Shown here: piece after piece, positions 23,912-31,733 of the stretch
Numbering within the stretch: the stretch's first letter is position 1
How the letters are laid out: each line of letters starts with the position of its first letter
Assembly: GCA_964538575.1 (NCBI GenBank)
Contig: CAZIGG010000021.1
Location: 1 to 35,781, forward strand
DNA from: UBA2336 sp964538575
GTDB taxonomy: Bacteria > Bacteroidota > Bacteroidia > Cytophagales > Cyclobacteriaceae
Direction of reading: 5' to 3'
DNA length: 35,781 bases
Translations under genes and position numbers: made by a program
Notes under the pieces: model-generated
What the model saw: only the letters and a program-made list of their open reading frames with translations
Databases searched by the model: none
Told to the model about the DNA's origin: nothing

Positions 23912-25147
23912 TTATTCTTTCTCTAAAAAGGTTAAGTCCCGGCCAAATGTTTCCTTTAAGGCCCGCAACGCAATCAGGGCAATAATGATTGTAAATACAC
24001 CCACAATCAAGGCACTGTTTATAATACCCACCTTTTTAGTAAGAAACTGAAATGCCATCGTTAATGGCAAAACAGTGCCCCTTATAAAATTAGGAACCGT
24101 GGTCGCTACAGTCGATCGTAAATTGGTTCCGAATTGTTCAGCCGCTATTGTTACGAACAGCGCCCAGTAGCCAACACCAAAACCCAGGCTGAAGCAACAC
24201 ACGTAAAAGAAAGAGATTGATTTTATGGGTGCAAACAGGTAGAGCAGAATAAACAATACGGTTATGAGTATAAACAACAAAACAATTTTCTTTCGCGACT
24301 GAACATACTGGCTTAGCAAGCCGCTGGTGATGTCGCCCGCTACCAATCCCAGGTAGCTGACCATTACGGCATTCCCGGCAATAATAGTTCCGGTAAATCC
24401 TATTTCGCGTGAAAGTTCCGGTGAAAACGTAATCAGTATCCCGATCACAAACCAAATGGGCAACCCGATAAAAATACAACTGAGAAACCTGGACAGCCGG
24501 TCGCGACTCGTAAAAAGTTTTAAGAAATTCCCTCTGTCTGAAGTTTGTTCTTTTACTTTCAAAAAGATGCCCGACTCAAAAACACTGATCCGGGTAATCA
24601 GCAGAATCAACCCCAGGCCACCGCCAATAAAATAAGCGATCTGCCAGTTTTCTTTAACCGAATGTGCCACGAGGTTTGCGGCCACTGCACCAAACAAGCC
24701 TACACTCGCAACAATGGTTGTTCCGTAACCGCGAAGGCGGGTGGGCAATACTTCTGAAACCAATGTAATACCCGCTCCAAGCTCGCCTGCTAATCCAATA
24801 CCCGCAATAAACCGAAGTACGGCATACTGATCGACCGAGGTTACAAAACCATTCGCAATGTTAGCGAGTGAGTAGAGTAAGATAGATCCAAACAGAACAG
24901 AAAGTCGTCCGCGCTTGTCGCCCATTATTCCCCAGAGAATCCCGCCCACCAGCAGACCGGCCATTTGTGAATTGATCAGGAAAATACCTTTCTCCAGCAG
25001 GTCCTGATCCGTTACAACTCCCAACGACTTCAGGCTTGTTACCCGGACAATGCTAAACAGCAACAAGTCATAGATATCAACAAAATACCCGAGCGCTGCA
25101 ACAATTACCGGAAGGCTAAAGAGTTTTTTCAGGTCGCCCTGTTCCAT
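23912..25147 (-). CDS. MFS transporter (metabolite:H+ symporter-like)
   Basis: 411 residues with about twelve transmembrane helices. Family features: ALGYFVDIYDLLLFSIV in TM1, the loop 2-3 motif GGILWGIMGDKRGRLSVLFG (G-x-x-x-D-(R/K)-x-G-R), GIGLAGELGAGITLVSEVLP and RLRGYGTTIVAS after TM5. These fit the sugar/metabolite porter group rather than drug exporters. The substrate is unknown. It is the last gene of a minus-strand run after the OmpA lipoprotein gene and the 58-residue membrane protein gene. Confidence 0.88.
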   Translation of the reverse strand: MEQGDLKKLFSLPVIVAALGYFVDIYDLLLFSIVRVTSLKSLGVVTDQDLLEKGIFLINSQMAGLLVGGILWGIMGDKRGRLSVLFGSILLYSLANIANGFVTSVDQYAVLRFIAGIGLAGELGAGITLVSEVLPTRLRGYGTTIVASVGLFGAVAANLVAHSVKENWQIAYFIGGGLGLILLITRISVFESGIFLKVKEQTSDRGNFLKLFTSRDRLSRFLSCIFIGLPIWFVIGILITFSPELSREIGFTGTIIAGNAVMVSYLGLVAGDITSGLLSQYVQSRKKIVLLFILITVLFILLYLFAPIKSISFFYVCCFSLGFGVGYWALFVTIAAEQFGTNLRSTVATTVPNFIRGTVLPLTMAFQFLTKKVGIINSALIVGVFTIIIALIALRALKETFGRDLTFLEKE

Positions 25148-25188
25148 ACAGTTAAATTCTCCGGAAACTTAAGGAAAATAATTCTGGG

Positions 25189-25365
25189 TTAAAGATTAAT
25201 GATCTTGCGGCTTACCAGGTACCAGGCTAACGCACCAATAAAAGGAAAAACAATAATCACCACCGACCAGAGAAGTCTCTTTTCCAAATTGTGCTCGCGT
25301 TGCCAAACATCCACAACGGCAAGAACAATAATGATCAATATAATTATTCCCCAAATGCGTATCAT
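25189..25365 (-). CDS. PLDc_N-like small membrane protein
   Basis: 58 residues, start ATG at 25365, stop TAA at 25189-25191. Two hydrophobic helices flank a short polar loop: MIRIWGIIILIIIVLAVVDV, then QREHNLEKR, then LLWSVVIIVFPFIGALAWYL and a basic tail. The W-x-x-x-x-x-x-P-x-x-G-A-x-x-(Y) pattern is that of the phospholipase D/cardiolipin synthase N-terminal membrane module (PLDc_N), often found as a stand-alone small protein in Bacteroidota. It lies 9 bp after the OmpA gene and 41 bp before the MFS gene, all in one direction. Confidence 0.78.
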   Translation of the reverse strand: MIRIWGIIILIIIVLAVVDVWQREHNLEKRLLWSVVIIVFPFIGALAWYLVSRKIINL

Positions 25366-25374
25366 ACTGTAGTA

Positions 25375-26325
25375 TTAATTGGTTTCGAGTATTTTAAACA
25401 GCTCATCCAGGTTAGGCGTGATGATGATCTCCGTTCGTCTGTTCTTCTGTTTGTTTTGCGGTGTTGTGTTCGGTGCAAGCGGAACGTATTCACCTTTACC
25501 GGCAGCCGTCACTTGTGCGGGTGAAAGACCCGCTTTCGTTAAAATTTTGGTAATCGAGGTTGCACGCATCACGCTCAAATCCCAGTTATCCTGCATGTAT
25601 GGGGATTTCTTTGAGATCGGAACATTATCCGTATGACCTTCCACCATGATATGGATGTCACGTTGATCTTTAATTGCTTTCGCCAATTGCTGAAGTGCAG
25701 TAACACCCTTCGAATCAACTTCCGTGCTTCCGGATGCAAATAATAACTGCTCAGCCAGCGACACATAAACCTTTCCGTTTTTAACATTCACCGTTAAATC
25801 GTTCTCCTTAAAATTAAGCAGCGCATTGCTGATGCTGTTCTTCAGGTCAAGCACGGCTTTATCTTTTGCAGCCATGATGTTCTCAAGTTCGCGAACCTTC
25901 TTTTCCCGTTCGGTCAGACTTATATTTAACGAGTCGTTCATTTTTCGCGTACGCTCCAGGTTATTCTGAATGGCCAGCAGTTGTTCCTGCTGCTGGGCCA
26001 TGTCGCGGTTTAGTTTGCCGCTGCTGGTAAGCAGGTTTTTATAGTAGTTATTCAATTGCGTATATTCTTTGTCCATGGCATCCAGTTTAGATGCGGTTGT
26101 ACGTAAATCCTGGCCGAGAGATGTTGTATCGGCCGAGAGTTTTTTTACACGATCATCCAGTTCCTGCAGATCGGCATTGGCTTTGGCCAATAAAGAATCG
26201 CGATCAGCGACATCGGCATCTAACCTTACTTTTTGCGCAAGCAAGTCGTCATACTTCTTTTTAGTAACAATGCAGGACGAAAGCGTAAGTGTAAAAAACG
26301 TGATTGTAATGAAGAGCTTATTCAT
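25375..26325 (-). CDS. OmpA family lipoprotein with coiled coil
   Basis: 316 residues. Lipoprotein signal with lipobox Leu15-Ser-Ser-Cys18. Residues ~20-165 form a long coiled coil (DRDSLLAKANADLQELDDRV and later heptads). The C-terminal ~125 residues are an OmpA/MotB peptidoglycan-binding domain: LLFASGSTEVDSKG, IMVEGHTDNVPI, WDLSVMRATSITKIL, GKGEYVPL, QNKQKNRRTEIII. The protein should tether the outer membrane to peptidoglycan. A good promoter lies upstream. Confidence 0.93.
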   Translation of the reverse strand: MNKLFITITFFTLTLSSCIVTKKKYDDLLAQKVRLDADVADRDSLLAKANADLQELDDRVKKLSADTTSLGQDLRTTASKLDAMDKEYTQLNNYYKNLLTSSGKLNRDMAQQQEQLLAIQNNLERTRKMNDSLNISLTEREKKVRELENIMAAKDKAVLDLKNSISNALLNFKENDLTVNVKNGKVYVSLAEQLLFASGSTEVDSKGVTALQQLAKAIKDQRDIHIMVEGHTDNVPISKKSPYMQDNWDLSVMRATSITKILTKAGLSPAQVTAAGKGEYVPLAPNTTPQNKQKNRRTEIIITPNLDELFKILETN

Positions 26326-26345
26326 ACGTTGAAAAAATGGTTTAG

Positions 26346-26375
26346 CAAATATCGGAACTATTGAATAAAAACCAA
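26346..26375 (-). promoter_or_regulatory. Promoter of the OmpA lipoprotein gene
   Basis: On the minus strand a TTG (26375-26373) and GATATTTG (26353-26346) are 19 nt apart. This fits the Bacteroidota pattern TTG-N17-23-TAnnTTTG with one mismatch. The box ends 20 nt before the ATG, giving a leader of about 17 nt. Confidence 0.5.
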
Positions 26376-26462
26376 CCGGTACGATCCTTTCAGAACTTTT
26401 AGCGTAAATTCACTCTGTATTTTACACATTTAAGCATTCGATCATTACTTATGGAAGGAATT

Positions 26463-28316
26463 TTATTTCATCGCCTTCTCTTTTCTCCCAAACTTAAACC
26501 GCAGATTAATTGCTCCAACAAAATTTGATTCCTGTTTAATCTCTTCAAAGACATTATCTGAAGTTTTTTCATTAAATACATGAGGAAATGCTCCGATGAA
26601 AGGCTCAACAAGCACATCCTTGCCTATATGAAATGAAGGAGCCACAAAAAAACCCGCGTTTGAAGCTGTTCCAATACGGATAGCGCCCCCCTTTTTCCTT
26701 TTATTTAAACCAAAGCCAACATTTGCCTGAAAGCCGAGGGAAGGGAAAGGAGAAGGAAATTGCTGGGCGATTTTAGTCTCGAAAAAAACCTGATTTAAAT
26801 TACCTACTCGAAAATAAAAAGATGGGTAAAAATTCATTTTCTTAATGGTGGTAATTGAAGTACTGCCCGATGATGTTTCAGGTGACTGCACCCGGCTCAG
26901 GTTTCCCGCGTGAAACCCTAATCCAACTCCAACTGCCTTCATATCATATTGTACAAAAGGGTGTAAACCGAAAATATTCATTGAGTTTAATTCGGTACCA
27001 TTAAAAGTCTCTTTGTTCGATCCCCAATATCCGTCAAGTCCATACTGAATTACATTTTCACTGTTTAGTTGCTGCACTCTTGAAAAGCCAAAGCCATATA
27101 GCTTACTGGTGTTATCAAGATGATAGCTCATTGGTTGGCTCATTGGATTACCATCACAGTCAGTACCTGTATAGTCAATATCCGTAAGCAAAAAATTACT
27201 TTCGCCCCCTGAGAACCCCACACTGAAAATATTGTACGACAGTTTTGTACTGTCTGATTGCGATTTTTCCGGAAGTGTTTGGCTCATCATGATCATGGAA
27301 CCAGCCATAAGACACACGGTTGCCAAACGAAACTTTGGAACTGTTATCGATTTAAACACTTGCCAGCCGATAAAGAGCAGTGTCGGGAACATCACAACAT
27401 TTAAAGTCACGATTTCCAAAATCGTTAACCATCGTGAAACCAAAAGGAAAAGAAAGGAAATGAACAAAAAGTAAATCAAACTTTGCTTCTGCGGAATGTA
27501 CAGTGTTTCATTGTTGACTTTGTTTATGTTCAGTTTCCTTTCCCTGTAAAAGATCAGGGCTACCAGGAATGGGACCAGAACAAGAATAACCAGTTGTACT
27601 ATTGTTAACCCGACCGGCTTATGAACGCCAAATGAAGTAGCCCGATAGAATTCTGTAATGAAACGTACTACGCCATAAAAACAAATAGAGGCAATCAATA
27701 AATTACCCGAAGCCGCAAAATGTTTCCTGATTCGCAAAAGCAAGAATACTATAACAGCGCAACCCGCCATTTCGTACAGCGGTACGGGATGAACGGCAAT
27801 TGATAAATTATTTGTTGCGGGGATGATGGCATCGTGTACATGCCTGTTAAAAGCGTGAGAAGAAATTCCGTACTGAGTGCCCCAGGGAGCTGGTGTTGGT
27901 AACCCATAACAGCAACCAGCCAGAAAGCATCCGAGGCGTTGTACAAGCATACCCACCGGGGCTACCCAGGCAAATGCATCCATCAGGTCGAAACGAAACT
28001 TTAATAAATACTTTGCCAGGAACAACCCTGGTATCGCAAACAAAATACCGCCAATAACACTGCGGCCCGGGGAATACCCTAACTCTTTAAACTGCAAAAC
28101 AAGTTGCCAGTCTTCCTTCGAGAATTTTATGATCTGGACACCCACCATGAAAAACAAAAAAACTGTGGTGATCACCATCATCCAGGGAACTGTTGGGAAC
28201 TTTCGCTTGTGTCCCTCCCACATTAACAACGCAAAACCGATTAGAAACGACAACAAATAAAAAAGTGCGTAATAAATACCGGGATTCTCGGGGTTAATAA
28301 CGATGAAGGGTTTCAT
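26463..28316 (-). CDS. Lgt-like membrane domain fused to a C-terminal beta-rich (outer-membrane barrel-like) domain
   Basis: 617 residues, about twice the length of Lgt. Residues 1-260 resemble prolipoprotein diacylglyceryl transferase: GRSVIGGILFAIPG (84-97), VQRLGCFLAGCCYGLPT (125-141), HPVPLYE (176-182) and RFITEFYRATSF (218-229). Compared with canonical Lgt, the His of FHGG is replaced (VIGG) and the Asn of RxGN is Cys130, so normal Lgt activity is doubtful. Three further hydrophobic segments follow (~280-346); the last, with RLATVCLMAGSMIMMSQT, looks like a signal peptide. Residues ~358-612 show alternating beta strands and aromatic ends (FYPSFYFRVGNLNQVFFETK), like an outer-membrane barrel. 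It is either a true fusion or a precursor that is cut. Confidence 0.72.
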   Translation of the reverse strand: MKPFIVINPENPGIYYALFYLLSFLIGFALLMWEGHKRKFPTVPWMMVITTVFLFFMVGVQIIKFSKEDWQLVLQFKELGYSPGRSVIGGILFAIPGLFLAKYLLKFRFDLMDAFAWVAPVGMLVQRLGCFLAGCCYGLPTPAPWGTQYGISSHAFNRHVHDAIIPATNNLSIAVHPVPLYEMAGCAVIVFLLLRIRKHFAASGNLLIASICFYGVVRFITEFYRATSFGVHKPVGLTIVQLVILVLVPFLVALIFYRERKLNINKVNNETLYIPQKQSLIYFLFISFLFLLVSRWLTILEIVTLNVVMFPTLLFIGWQVFKSITVPKFRLATVCLMAGSMIMMSQTLPEKSQSDSTKLSYNIFSVGFSGGESNFLLTDIDYTGTDCDGNPMSQPMSYHLDNTSKLYGFGFSRVQQLNSENVIQYGLDGYWGSNKETFNGTELNSMNIFGLHPFVQYDMKAVGVGLGFHAGNLSRVQSPETSSGSTSITTIKKMNFYPSFYFRVGNLNQVFFETKIAQQFPSPFPSLGFQANVGFGLNKRKKGGAIRIGTASNAGFFVAPSFHIGKDVLVEPFIGAFPHVFNEKTSDNVFEEIKQESNFVGAINLRFKFGRKEKAMK

Positions 28317-28397
28317 AGCGGATGATTAATGGGTTGTAAATTTCAATCACTACTTTTGTTGTATGCCGAAGCCGATTTGTATTCTGAATTTCGGTTA

Positions 28398-28472
28398 TCA
28401 CGCAAATACTACACATGCAAGCATGTCATACAAAAGAATACTTAATCCTAAAATCAAAATTGCCTTTTTCAT
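28398..28472 (-). CDS. Possible 24-residue hydrophobic peptide
   Basis: ATG at 28472, TGA at 28398-28400. The peptide starts MKKAILILGL, is hydrophobic, and contains a lipobox-like MLAC near residue 20 before ending four residues later. It could be a decayed signal peptide of a lost lipoprotein or a small membrane peptide. No conservation data are available, so this is weak. Confidence 0.2.
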   Translation of the reverse strand: MKKAILILGLSILLYDMLACVVFA

Positions 28473-28533
28473 AAATGATCAGAGTTAGATTGCTCCATTG
28501 AGTGAATCTCCGCCAATGGATTTCGGAGTGACT

Positions 28534-28557
28534 AATTGATTCCAACCGGATTCAATT
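28534..28557. repeat. Imperfect 24-bp inverted repeat
   Basis: AATTGATTCC (28534-28543) faces GGATTCAATT (28548-28557) around AACC; nine of ten positions pair, with T/T at 28540/28551. Placed about 100 bp before the membrane gene at 28659, it could be a regulator site. No partner regulator is known. Confidence 0.4.
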
Positions 28558-28658
28558 AATTGCATTTACTTAGACAAGGTTAATCTATAATTCATTACGA
28601 CCAGTAGCATAAATCATTCATCCGTTAACAATGTTTAGTCATTTTCGCAAAAGAAGAC

Positions 28659-29165
28659 GTGGCGAGAAAATCAAATTGCAAAAATTGCAACAGTAACATG
28701 GCGGAGGGAATTGCCTATCTGACTCAAGAATGCGAGCTTTACACTATACTAAACCCGGAACCCCCCGTGGAATCTATATACGATTCGTTTTCCGTAGTAG
28801 AATACCTGTCTATATTCACCGCTTTTATTTACGGGTATGTAGCCACCCGTTTTTTCTCTGGTTGGGCGGCCATGATAAACTTCCGGAAGTCCATCAGGTT
28901 TAGCAGCGAGCATTTGACATGGACACTGCTGACGTTCGCGCTGCTGATTGATATTTGGTGGGGGTCATGGATTAAAGGGAATTTCATCGGCCGCAGTGTG
29001 TTCCTCTATTACCTGTCCCTGCTTGCCCCGCTCATTTTCTATGTGATTTCCGTTTTGCTGTTCCCTCCGCTCAGGGATGACCACTTTCTTGATCTCGATA
29101 AATATTTCAACCGGGTGCGCAAACGCAACTATGTGGTGTTTAATCGTCTTGTTGCTCGTTTTTGA
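28659..29165 (+). pseudogene. First half of a two-unit membrane protein, broken by a frameshift
   Basis: 168 codons from GTG 28659, or from the ATG at 28698. The first start includes CxxC-like NCKNCNSN. Helices at FSVVEYLSIFTAFIYGYVAT, WTLLTFALLIDIWWGSW and YLSLLAPLIFYVISVLLFP match helices 1-3 of the unit repeated at 29367 onward. After KRNY (about 29130) the frame continues as VVFNRLVARF and stops, while the homologous continuation (WCLIVLLLVFEWGRLYF, ending CIMLVAHIV) lies in the +1 frame. One extra base near 29131 would explain it. Family unknown; a genuinely separate 168-residue protein is possible but less likely. Confidence 0.6.
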
Positions 29166-29919
29166 ATGGGGACGTTTATACTTTAAAAGTGAAGTTGTTA
29201 CCGATATGTATTTTAATGTAACAGCTGTTAGTATTGCCATTGTGGGGTATTACGCCAGGGCTATTATTGTCCACTATTTCATACTTGTGGCCGGGTGCAT
29301 CATGCTGGTCGCCCACATCGTGTTTCAGCATCCGCTTCGCGCGGATATGGGGACAATCGAAAATTTTTCGCTGACCGAATACCTGACCATCTTTATTGCA
29401 TTCATTTACGGATCAATAGCTTCCCGTTTTTTTAACGGCTGGGGGATTATGATTTCCCGGTTTGACTGGATTACCTTCAGTAAAGAGCATGTTGCCTGGA
29501 CCTTGTTGGCCTTCGGGCTGCTGATTGATATTTGGTGGGGCTCCTGGCCCCGGGAAAAATTTATTTCGTTAAATATTAAGTATTTTATCCTTTCGCTTTT
29601 TGTTCCGATCATATTTTATGTTCTCACTGCCGTGATCTTTCCGGTTGTCAAAAACGGGGAGGCAGTGGATTTACGACAATTCTTTGAATCGCATAAAAAA
29701 ATAATATACCTGCTCTTTGGCATTACCCTGCTCGCCAACGGCATCACGGCTAATGTTATGGAACAACAGTGGACAGATGCTGAAAATCTTTTTCGGCTCG
29801 GAGCCTTCCTATTCTCACTTGCAGGAGTGTTTACCAAACGGGTAATTATTGAGAGAATAGTTCTTGTCCTGGGCTGGATCATGCTGATTGCGCATACGAT
29901 TGCCGAATCGAAATTCTAA
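29131..29919 (+). CDS. Polytopic membrane protein, continuation of unit 1 plus complete unit 2
   Basis: 262 residues from the ATG at 29131; the frame is open from 29077 but the preceding codons are out of frame with the homologous sequence. The first ~70 residues are helices 4-6 of unit 1. From about 29347 (MGTIENFSLTEYL) a complete six-helix unit follows: SLTEYLTIFIAFIYGSIASR, RFFNGWG, WTLLAFGLLIDIWWGSW, FVPIIFYVLTAVIFP, then IIYLLFGITLL and VLVLGWIMLIAHTI. With the frameshift repaired the gene would give one protein of ~407-420 residues with two six-helix units. No transport or enzyme motif is recognised. It precedes bioF by about 50 bp. Confidence 0.6.
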   Translation: MWCLIVLLLVFEWGRLYFKSEVVTDMYFNVTAVSIAIVGYYARAIIVHYFILVAGCIMLVAHIVFQHPLRADMGTIENFSLTEYLTIFIAFIYGSIASRFFNGWGIMISRFDWITFSKEHVAWTLLAFGLLIDIWWGSWPREKFISLNIKYFILSLFVPIIFYVLTAVIFPVVKNGEAVDLRQFFESHKKIIYLLFGITLLANGITANVMEQQWTDAENLFRLGAFLFSLAGVFTKRVIIERIVLVLGWIMLIAHTIAESKF

Positions 29920-29967
29920 TGGAGAACCCCCAACTGATTACTTAGTAACGATACTAACAATGGATTT

Positions 29968-31110
29968 TTGTTACATTTATTCAAAAAGTATTTCGTGGAC
30001 CCGGCAATTATTCATAAAAAGCTGCAAGACAGAAAAGAAGAGAGTTCATTCCGAAACCTGGCCGTCACTTCCGGCTTAATCGACTTTACTTCAAATGATT
30101 ATTTGGGATTAGCGCGATCAGAAGAGTTATTTGAGTTGATAAAAAATAAGGTTCAAAGCCTTCCGCATAAAAACGGCTCAACCGGTTCACGATTGTTATC
30201 CGGAAACGATGTCTACACACATGAAGTTGAAGAATATCTTGCCCGTATTTTTAAAAGCGAAGCCGCGCTGATTTTTAATTCCGGGTACGTTGCCAATCAG
30301 GGTGTATTGTCGTCAATTCCTCAAAAAGGCGATACGATTATTTACGATGAACTGGCGCACGCCTGTATCCGCGATGGCGCACGATTAAGCTTAGCTTCAC
30401 GATACTCATTTTTACACAATGATCTGAACGACCTGGAGAGCAAGCTTAAAAAAGCTGCCGGAAATATTTTCATTGCTGTTGAATCGGTTTATTCGATGGA
30501 TGGAGATCAATGTCCATTAAAAGAACTTATTGAATTATCGGATCGATACAATGCAACCATTATTCTTGATGAGGCCCATGGCACCGGAGTTTTTGGAGAC
30601 AAGGGCTCAGGGCTTGCCGTTTCATCAGGGTTAGAAAATAAAATACCGGTTAGAATTTACACATTCGGGAAAGCTATGGGCATTCACGGTGCATGTGTTG
30701 CCGGATCAAAAGAGCTTATCGAGTACCTTGTCAATTTTGCACGACCGTTCATTTACACCACAGCCTTGTCGCCTCACAGCATAGCGTCTATTGATTGTGC
30801 TTTTAAATTCCTGAACAATCATTCCGACCTTCAAAAACTATTAAAAAATAAAATTCAGATGTTTACATCAGCTTGTACGGAATCAAATGTCCAACGATTA
30901 AAAAGTGAAAGCCAAATCCAGGGTGTTGTTGTACGCGGAAACGAAAAGGCAAAACAGGCATCCGGATTTTTGAAAGATCAAGGGTTTGATGTACGTCCTA
31001 TTCTTTCACCGACCGTGGCGAAAGGGTCAGAACGATTAAGAATCTGCCTGCATACGTATAACACCGATGATGAGATCGCACAATTAGCTAATCATCTTTC
31101 TAAACTGTAG
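29968..31110 (+). CDS. bioF: 8-amino-7-oxononanoate synthase
   Basis: 380 residues from a TTG at 29968; a GTG at 29995 is an alternative and no ATG is available before the conserved LIDFTSNDYLGLA. It is a PLP enzyme of the alpha-oxoamine synthase family: NGSTGSRLLSGN, YDELAHACIRDGARLS, DEAHGTGVFGDKGSG and PLP Lys235 in FGKAMGIHGACVAGS. It condenses pimeloyl-ACP (or -CoA) with alanine in biotin synthesis. First of bioF-bioD-bioA, 20 bp before bioD. No bioB or bioC lies in the window. No biotin operator is recognised. Confidence 0.9.
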   Translation: MLHLFKKYFVDPAIIHKKLQDRKEESSFRNLAVTSGLIDFTSNDYLGLARSEELFELIKNKVQSLPHKNGSTGSRLLSGNDVYTHEVEEYLARIFKSEAALIFNSGYVANQGVLSSIPQKGDTIIYDELAHACIRDGARLSLASRYSFLHNDLNDLESKLKKAAGNIFIAVESVYSMDGDQCPLKELIELSDRYNATIILDEAHGTGVFGDKGSGLAVSSGLENKIPVRIYTFGKAMGIHGACVAGSKELIEYLVNFARPFIYTTALSPHSIASIDCAFKFLNNHSDLQKLLKNKIQMFTSACTESNVQRLKSESQIQGVVVRGNEKAKQASGFLKDQGFDVRPILSPTVAKGSERLRICLHTYNTDDEIAQLANHLSKL

Positions 31111-31119
31111 CATTACCGT

Positions 31120-31127
31120 TACATTCG
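31120..31127 (+). promoter_or_regulatory. Promoter-like TACATTCG before bioD
   Basis: TACATTCG differs from TAnnTTTG by one base and ends 3 nt before the bioD ATG at 31131. Since bioD also follows bioF closely, this may be a secondary start or chance. It shares the close spacing seen at several other genes here. Confidence 0.25.
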
Positions 31128-31130
31128 CGA

Positions 31131-31733
31131 ATGAATTACTTTGTTACCGGTATTGATACGGACAGCGGCAAAACATTGGTGTCTGCAATTTTGTGTCGGG
31201 GATTGGGATATGATTACTGGAAACCCGTTCAGGCAGGTGCACCAAAAGATTCTGACACGGTTAAAAGCCTGTCGCCTGAAACACTCATTCACCCTGAGAA
31301 ATATCTCCTGAAAACACCTGCCTCTCCGCATGCAGCGGCAAGAATTGATAATCTTAAGATTGACTTACTTTCTTTTGAAGCGCCTAAACCGTCTGGAATT
31401 ATTATTGAAGGTGCGGGCGGATGCCTTGTTCCGTTAAACGATTCGGAATTTGTTATTGACCTTGCTCCAAGGTTAAATGCGTCAATAGTTTTGGTGGCTG
31501 ACCTGTACCTCGGCAGCATAAACCACACCTTGCTTTCAGCACATTTATTAAAGACCCGCGGTTATTCGGTTAAAGGAATTATTTTCAACGGCAAATCAAA
31601 TCCGGAAAGTGAACGGATAATTTTGCATCATACACAATATCGCTGTTTGCTGCGTGTAAATCAGGAAGAGCAAATCACTGGCACAACTGTACAGAAATAC
31701 AGTGAATTGTTAAAAGAGAATTGGCATGAATGA
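31131..31733 (+). CDS. bioD: Dethiobiotin synthetase
   Basis: 200 residues. P-loop at the N-terminus TGIDTDSGKTLVSAIL; KPVQAGAPKDSDTV for the substrate side; IIEGAGGCLVPL for the second nucleotide/Mg region; and the ISTHA-like segment SINHTLLSAHLLKTRG. It closes the ureido ring of dethiobiotin from 7,8-diaminopelargonate, CO2 and ATP. Its end overlaps the bioA start by 8 nt (31726-31733). Confidence 0.93.
   Translation: MNYFVTGIDTDSGKTLVSAILCRGLGYDYWKPVQAGAPKDSDTVKSLSPETLIHPEKYLLKTPASPHAAARIDNLKIDLLSFEAPKPSGIIIEGAGGCLVPLNDSEFVIDLAPRLNASIVLVADLYLGSINHTLLSAHLLKTRGYSVKGIIFNGKSNPESERIILHHTQYRCLLRVNQEEQITGTTVQKYSELLKENWHE

Larger units (their letters stand above)
28317..28658. other. 342-bp divergent intergenic region
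   Basis: Holds a possible 24-codon minus-strand peptide (28398-28472, low confidence; starts MKKAILILGLSILLYDM, hydrophobic) and an imperfect 24-bp inverted repeat at 28534-28557. I find no exact TAnnTTTG box for either flanking gene and no RNA gene. The region is AT-rich. Confidence 0.5.

Noticed and set aside
29077..29130. Upstream start at 29077 for the second membrane gene
   Set aside because: The other frame in this stretch encodes DLDKYFNRVRKRNY, homologous to DLRQFFESHKKIIY in unit 2, so this stretch is coding in frame 1 and not in the second frame.
29920..29967. Biotin repressor (BirA) operator before bioF
   Set aside because: No BirA-type inverted repeat was found in this short spacer.
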